A DNA stretch of 64,000 nucleotides from Lewinellaceae bacterium. GTDB taxonomy: Bacteria; Bacteroidota; Bacteroidia; Chitinophagales; Saprospiraceae. Both the position numbers and the translations under genes were made by a program. Below the pieces are notes generated by a model. That model was not told the DNA's origin. It did not search any database and saw only the letters and a program-made list of their open reading frames with translations. This document shows, piece after piece, positions 59,698 to 64,000 of the stretch; the stretch's first letter is position 1, and each line of letters opens with the position of its first letter. The stretch spans positions 310,001 through 374,000 of the forward strand of contig JACJYH010000002.1 in assembly GCA_020636195.1 (NCBI GenBank), read 5' to 3'.

Positions 59698-61572
59698 CTA
59701 GTCTATATTTGCGAGAAGGCTTTCAGGAGTAGGATTTAGAGTGCTCTTAAACATTCTTTCTTCTAGGTATTTTCTTTCCGGACTAATGACCTTGTTAAGG
59801 TACTTTTCGATCATTAAGCTGGCAATAGGTGCTGCATATTCTGCGCCAAATCCTGCATTCTCTATGAACACAGCAATGGCGATTTTAGGGTTGTTCTTAG
59901 GAGCGAATCCGAAAAAGACTGAGTGGTCTTTGCCATGGGCATTTTCAGAAGTTCCTGTTTTGCCGCAAATATCCAAACCTGGGACATAAGCTATCCTTGC
60001 CGTTCCTGCTAACACTACCATTTCCAAACCATCTACCACGGGTTCAAAGAAATGTGGTGCAATGCGGACTTTGTGTTTTGTGGTAAAAGACTCAGAAATC
60101 GGTTTACCAGATATAAATTTTTTGATCAAATGCGGTGTGTAAAAGTAGCCTCTATTGGCTATGATCGTTGCTAAATTTGCCATTTGAACCGTCGTCAACT
60201 GTAACTCTCCTTGACCAATTCCAAGAGACAACACCCACGCAGATCGCCATCCATTACCTTCCCTTCTATATAGGTAATCAAAATATTTGGAGTCAGGAAT
60301 AAATCCTTTGTTCTCATAGCTGAAATCTAGGCCCAATTTATCTCCAAGCCCAAATTCGTGTAGGTAACTATTCAATGTGTCCATGCCTCTTCCCGGATTT
60401 TTGAAGCCATATTGGTCCAAAAATTCTCTCATCAATTGAAAATAATAGGTATTACATGAATACTGGATGGCTTGGGATATATTTTGACAAGAAGTATGAG
60501 AGTGACACTTTTGTACCTTTGAAGCACTCAACCTATAGAATCCCGGACAGTGAATGTATCTATCCGCATATGTGGTATGTTGATTTAATGTTATCAAAGA
60601 TAAAATTGGTTTAAATATTGAACCAGGTGGATATTTATTAGTAACGGCGCGGTTATTTAATGGCCTTCCAATAGTATCATTAAACAAGGAAGTGATCATA
60701 TCTCCGCGGTTTCCATCTAAATTCAATATATTAGGATCATAGGTAGGCGCACTCGCCAACGTTAAAATCTGTCCCGTTTGCGGTTCGATGGCTACTATAC
60801 CACCTTTTTTATTGGCAAGAAGACTATCCGCATATTCTTGAAGTTGGAGGTCGATACTCAGCATAATATCTTCTCCGGGCTTGGCGAGGCTATCCAGTGC
60901 TCCCTTGTCATATGAACCTACCTTGCGGCCCAAGTTGTCTCTCAAGATGTAATTGATACCCTTGCGACCACTTAATTCTGATTCATACGCCAGTTCTACA
61001 CCTGATTTTCCGATATAATCACCCGCCAAATAGATACCATCAGAAGCTTCGATTATTTTTTTATCCACTTCACCCAAGTAACCAAGTACATGAGCTGCCG
61101 AGTGGTGTGGGTAACCACGGATATTCCTTTGATCTACAGTAAATCCGGGAAACTTATACATGTGCTCCTGAAAAATGGCAAATTGTTCTGGTGTGATTTT
61201 GGATAAAAACACAAATGGTATCGCCTTATGAAATTGGGGATTTTTCCAATCTTTGTTCAGATTTTGAATGAATGTAGCTTTATCGATGTTCAGCAAGGCA
61301 CAAAACAATGTAGTATCCATGTTTGGATCTATTTTATTGTACGTTGCCTTCAATTCATAAATAGGCATATTGTACACCAAAGTCTTTCCATTTCTATCAA
61401 AAAGTAAGCCTCTGGACGGATATATGAGTTTTTTCTCTAAAGTAGTTCGTTGCGCTTGATCTCTATATTTGGTAGAAAATATCTGTAATTGTGCTGCCTT
61501 GATCAACAATATTCCGGCCACAATCGCAATGGCTATCTGAACATGGGTTTTTCTTGTTTCCAGAGAGCTCAT
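59698..61572 (-). CDS. mrdA: Penicillin-binding protein 2
   Basis: Class B transpeptidase of the cell-elongation machinery. 624 residues with one N-terminal membrane helix (VQIAIAIVAGILLIKAAQLQ), a dimerisation domain (LIYPSRGLLFDRNGKTLVYN) and the transpeptidase domain. Catalytic motifs: SxxK as S318-I-F-K in PPGSIFKPI, SxN as SCNTYYF, and KTG in CGKTGTSENAHGKDHSVFFG. It follows mreD by 1 base. rodA, which usually comes next in this operon, is not downstream: the next gene is the PLP enzyme 250 bases away. Confidence 0.96.
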   Translation of the reverse strand: MSSLETRKTHVQIAIAIVAGILLIKAAQLQIFSTKYRDQAQRTTLEKKLIYPSRGLLFDRNGKTLVYNMPIYELKATYNKIDPNMDTTLFCALLNIDKATFIQNLNKDWKNPQFHKAIPFVFLSKITPEQFAIFQEHMYKFPGFTVDQRNIRGYPHHSAAHVLGYLGEVDKKIIEASDGIYLAGDYIGKSGVELAYESELSGRKGINYILRDNLGRKVGSYDKGALDSLAKPGEDIMLSIDLQLQEYADSLLANKKGGIVAIEPQTGQILTLASAPTYDPNILNLDGNRGDMITSLFNDTIGRPLNNRAVTNKYPPGSIFKPILSLITLNQHTTYADRYIHCPGFYRLSASKVQKCHSHTSCQNISQAIQYSCNTYYFQLMREFLDQYGFKNPGRGMDTLNSYLHEFGLGDKLGLDFSYENKGFIPDSKYFDYLYRREGNGWRSAWVLSLGIGQGELQLTTVQMANLATIIANRGYFYTPHLIKKFISGKPISESFTTKHKVRIAPHFFEPVVDGLEMVVLAGTARIAYVPGLDICGKTGTSENAHGKDHSVFFGFAPKNNPKIAIAVFIENAGFGAEYAAPIASLMIEKYLNKVISPERKYLEERMFKSTLNPTPESLLANID

Positions 61573-61573
61573 T

Positions 61574-62098
61574 TCAATACTTTGTTGTGAATATAAATTG
61601 TATTAAAAAAATCACGATTAATGAAACGAAAAAACTCGTAATGGTATTGAGTAAAATATCCAAAATATAGATATACGTAAAAACTTCGAAACTGAAGTAT
61701 GCCAATATATGAATGAATAAATTGATGCTGATATAAGAAATAAACCAAGCAAATCCAAATCTTTTGATATTCGGAACGTCATTGACATTATATCCATCAA
61801 AGGGTTCTACAATCGCAAAAGATAGATTGCGGATATACGCCATCAGAACACTTGCTCCTGCATGCACACCCAACGAATTGTCAAATACATCAATAAAAAG
61901 ACCAATAAAGAAAGCAATAATCAATACCAATGCTGTAGGCACTCTCACAGGTAAAGCCAAAATCGCCAACGGATAGATGATAAAATGGACATCAATGTTC
62001 ACACCTATGTTGAAAGACATACTATTGAATATCCATACTTGCGCCAATAATAGCACAATGATTCTCACTATGTTGGTTGTTATGATGCTGTTATTCAT
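61574..62098 (-). CDS. mreD: Rod shape-determining protein MreD
   Basis: 174-residue membrane protein with about five hydrophobic segments. Typical features: ALPVRVPTALVLIIAFFIGLFIDVFDNSLGVHAGASVLMAYIRN, seen in part as FIGLFIDVFDNSLG. It overlaps mreC by 8 bases and precedes mrdA by 1 base. Sequence identity in MreD is low across bacteria; operon position is strong support. Confidence 0.9.
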   Translation of the reverse strand: MNNSIITTNIVRIIVLLLAQVWIFNSMSFNIGVNIDVHFIIYPLAILALPVRVPTALVLIIAFFIGLFIDVFDNSLGVHAGASVLMAYIRNLSFAIVEPFDGYNVNDVPNIKRFGFAWFISYISINLFIHILAYFSFEVFTYIYILDILLNTITSFFVSLIVIFLIQFIFTTKY

Positions 62099-62915
62099 TT
62101 CTCTCTGATGACTCTAGTGAAATTTGCTCTTGAGAAAATCTATTTTTTACCACATAGGCATATTGGAGTTTGGTCAAGTCATTAAATAGTTTTACGGATA
62201 CGGAGTAGCTATTACTCCCTGACTCGATGGTATAATCTTCTATGGTTCCAACTAAAATACCGCGTGGGAATATAGTCGAGTATCCACTTGTGATGATCGT
62301 GTCACCTTTCACTATTTTGTGATGCTTCGGCACATCTTCGAGTGTCATATGTAGCGGATCCCTATTGCGCCATACGAGGGTTCCATGTGTATTTCTGTTC
62401 TTTATAGAACAAGATATTTTGGCTTGCGGGTTTAATATTGAAATAACCTGTGCAAAATTCTCCGTGACGTTATTGACAATTCCTACTATTCCGGCCGTAG
62501 ATTCTATAACACCCATGCCTGCCTCTATGCCTTCTCTATTTCCGCTACACAATGTAATATGGTTGTTGCGCTTGAAGATATCATTTCTGCATATCGTTGT
62601 AGGAATCAGGTCATATGCAAGATATAGGCTATCAGCATTCGGAATGCTCTTAGTGGCGTACTCTATGACGATGAGATTTTCTATCAGGTTAGCATTCTGC
62701 CGCATAAGGCTGTCATTGACTTCCTTCAGAGATAGGTACTGGTCGAACTGCGCTCTGACATTTTGAATCCGTGATGCGTACACATTGGACGAATTTAAAA
62801 AAATGTTCCTCTGAGATGGATTATATCTGATTATAAGGTTAAAGCAGATGATTTCCAAAACCACAAAAAGGATATGGACTCCGTACTTTGCAATAAGTTG
62901 GAAAGCATTGTGCAT
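62091..62915 (-). CDS. mreC: Rod shape-determining protein MreC
   Basis: 274 residues. One N-terminal membrane segment, a coiled coil at about 45-80, and a beta-rich periplasmic domain with the GMGVIESTAGIVGIVNNVTENFAQV block and DTIITSGYSTIFPRGILVGT, the most conserved MreC segment. It links MreB inside the cell to the penicillin-binding proteins outside. It is 16 bases after mreB and overlaps mreD by 8 bases. Confidence 0.94.
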   Translation of the reverse strand: MHNAFQLIAKYGVHILFVVLEIICFNLIIRYNPSQRNIFLNSSNVYASRIQNVRAQFDQYLSLKEVNDSLMRQNANLIENLIVIEYATKSIPNADSLYLAYDLIPTTICRNDIFKRNNHITLCSGNREGIEAGMGVIESTAGIVGIVNNVTENFAQVISILNPQAKISCSIKNRNTHGTLVWRNRDPLHMTLEDVPKHHKIVKGDTIITSGYSTIFPRGILVGTIEDYTIESGSNSYSVSVKLFNDLTKLQYAYVVKNRFSQEQISLESSERNE

Positions 62916-62931
62916 GAGTCAGCTGAATCTC

Positions 62932-63963
62932 TTATATACTCTTTCTATCCATTAGGAATGAATACTTATGCGAATTTTTTAAGGCAATTCCTGTGCCTCT
63001 TACAACTGCTCTCAATGGATCATCGGCGATATGCACCTTGAGTTTTGTCTTTGCTGCCATTCTTTTGTCAAGGCCTCTCAATAGCGCTCCGCCACCTGTC
63101 AAGTAAAGACCTGTCATATAGATATCTGATGACAATTCTGGTGGTGTATCTTCCAACGCTTTGAGCACCGCCTCTTCAATTTTTGCAATCGACTTATCCA
63201 ATGCTTCTGCTACTTCCACGTGGTTTGTAAACACTTGCTTTGGAATACCCGTGAGTAAATCTCTTCCATTTACGGGAAATTTTGGTGGGATGTCGCTGAT
63301 ATCTGCTTGCGCTGCACCAACATTTATTTTTATTTGTTCTGCTGTTCTCTCACCAATGAGGATGTTGTGCTTGCGCTTCATATAATCTATGATGTCAGCA
63401 GTAAACTCATCACCTGCTATTCTTAGCGATTGATCTGTGACGATACCTGAGAGAGCAATCACTGCGATTTCCGTGGTTCCACCTCCTATGTCTATCACCA
63501 TATTGCCTATCGGTTCTTCTACGTCCAAACCTATACCCAAAGCCGCTGCCATGGGCTCATGGATAAGATAGGTTTCCTTGGAATCCACGTGATCGGCAGA
63601 ATCGAAGACTGCTCTCTTTTCTACTTCGGTGATCCCGGATGGAATACAGATAACCATTTTAAGGTGGGTAAAAAACCGCCTTTTTTCACCAATCATGTTG
63701 ATAAGTCCCTGGATGAGAGCTTCTGCCGCTTGGAAATCTGCAATCACACCATCTTTTAATGGGCGCACAGTCTTGATATTATCGTGGGTCTTTTCGTGCA
63801 TTTGCATAGCTCTATTGCCCACGGCTATGACTTCATTGGTATTTCTGTTGATGGCTACAATGGATGGTTCATCCACTACTACTTTATCATTTTGGATGAT
63901 AAGCGTATTGGCAGTGCCTAAGTCAACAGCCAATTCTTGTGTAAAAAAATTAAATAATCTCAT
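62932..63963 (-). CDS. mreB: Actin-like rod shape protein MreB
   Basis: 343-residue bacterial actin that organises cell-wall elongation. Nucleotide-binding motifs: DLGTANTLI at the N-terminus, DIGGGTTEIAVIALSG, and LTGGGALLRGLDKRM near the C-terminus. The membrane-binding start MRLFNFFTQELAVD supports ATG at 63963, 37 bases from the window edge. It is the first gene of mreB-mreC-mreD-mrdA; its promoter may lie beyond the window. Confidence 0.97.
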   Translation of the reverse strand: MRLFNFFTQELAVDLGTANTLIIQNDKVVVDEPSIVAINRNTNEVIAVGNRAMQMHEKTHDNIKTVRPLKDGVIADFQAAEALIQGLINMIGEKRRFFTHLKMVICIPSGITEVEKRAVFDSADHVDSKETYLIHEPMAAALGIGLDVEEPIGNMVIDIGGGTTEIAVIALSGIVTDQSLRIAGDEFTADIIDYMKRKHNILIGERTAEQIKINVGAAQADISDIPPKFPVNGRDLLTGIPKQVFTNHVEVAEALDKSIAKIEEAVLKALEDTPPELSSDIYMTGLYLTGGGALLRGLDKRMAAKTKLKVHIADDPLRAVVRGTGIALKNSHKYSFLMDRKSI

Positions 63964-64000
63964 GTTGGATGCTATGAAACTTTGAATATAATTCTCAAAA

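Overview
The window reads as a chromosomal segment of a Bacteroidota bacterium, most likely in or near the Saprospirales. Evidence: AT-rich DNA; many promoters with the Bacteroidota -7 box TAnnTTTG; almost no Shine-Dalgarno sequences before genes although the 16S 3' end keeps CCTCCTT; the mutY-ssb-gldE-gldD gene order; a fused MurF-alanine racemase; a DUF5606 protein; EttA; PorT-type barrels; and a large SdrD_B/SprB-repeat surface protein. The order-level placement is inference from gene content and rRNA appearance, not from an alignment.

Layout. 0.5-8 kb: a secreted SdrD_B/SprB-repeat protein without a visible type IX sorting domain, then a LytTR response regulator and a TPR sensor kinase. 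8-11.5 kb: recN, an overlapping MFS transporter and a convergent DUF5606 gene. 11.7-17.5 kb: a complete rRNA operon (16S, tRNA-Ile GAT, tRNA-Ala TGC, 23S, 5S) with promoter, two boxA-like sites and a strong terminator. 17.6-25.3 kb: ornithine aminotransferase, convergent kynurenine 3-monooxygenase, then cdsA, psd, an ABC exporter, a barrel protein and murB. 25.5-35 kb: an animal-type haem peroxidase, then a long minus-strand block with polA, gldD, gldE, ssb, mutY, an ECF sigma factor and a lone trpG/pabA-type amidotransferase. 35-48 kb: ettA, a DUF6265 lipoprotein, an SPFH protein with a tiny ribbon-helix-helix partner, rnhB, ligA, purD, murF-alr, a large membrane protein and truA. 48-53.5 kb: fhs, a minus-strand operon of two LVIVD-repeat lipoproteins plus a barrel, and a U32 protein with an overlapping ferredoxin. 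53.5-55.3 kb: a small accessory patch with a YefM/YoeB toxin-antitoxin pair and a flavin-binding oxidase-like gene. 55.3-64 kb: a PorT-like barrel, trmB, a polyprenyl synthase, a PLP sulfur-amino-acid enzyme and the cell-shape operon mreB-mreC-mreD-mrdA.

Most of the window is housekeeping: DNA repair and replication (recN, polA, ssb, mutY, ligA, rnhB), envelope building (cdsA, psd, murB, murF-alr, mreBCD, mrdA) and gliding / type IX secretion (gldD, gldE). The less explained items are: a pair of miniature inverted-repeat elements at 35.0 and 59.5 kb, with shared termini and TAA flanks, one full length and carrying a 46-codon frame, the other an internal-deletion derivative; a three-site TGTACA operator before the toxin-antitoxin pair; the LVIVD lipoprotein/barrel operon; the U32-ferredoxin pair; and a rearranged zinc-binding site in LigA. 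No CRISPR array, prophage or transposase gene was seen.
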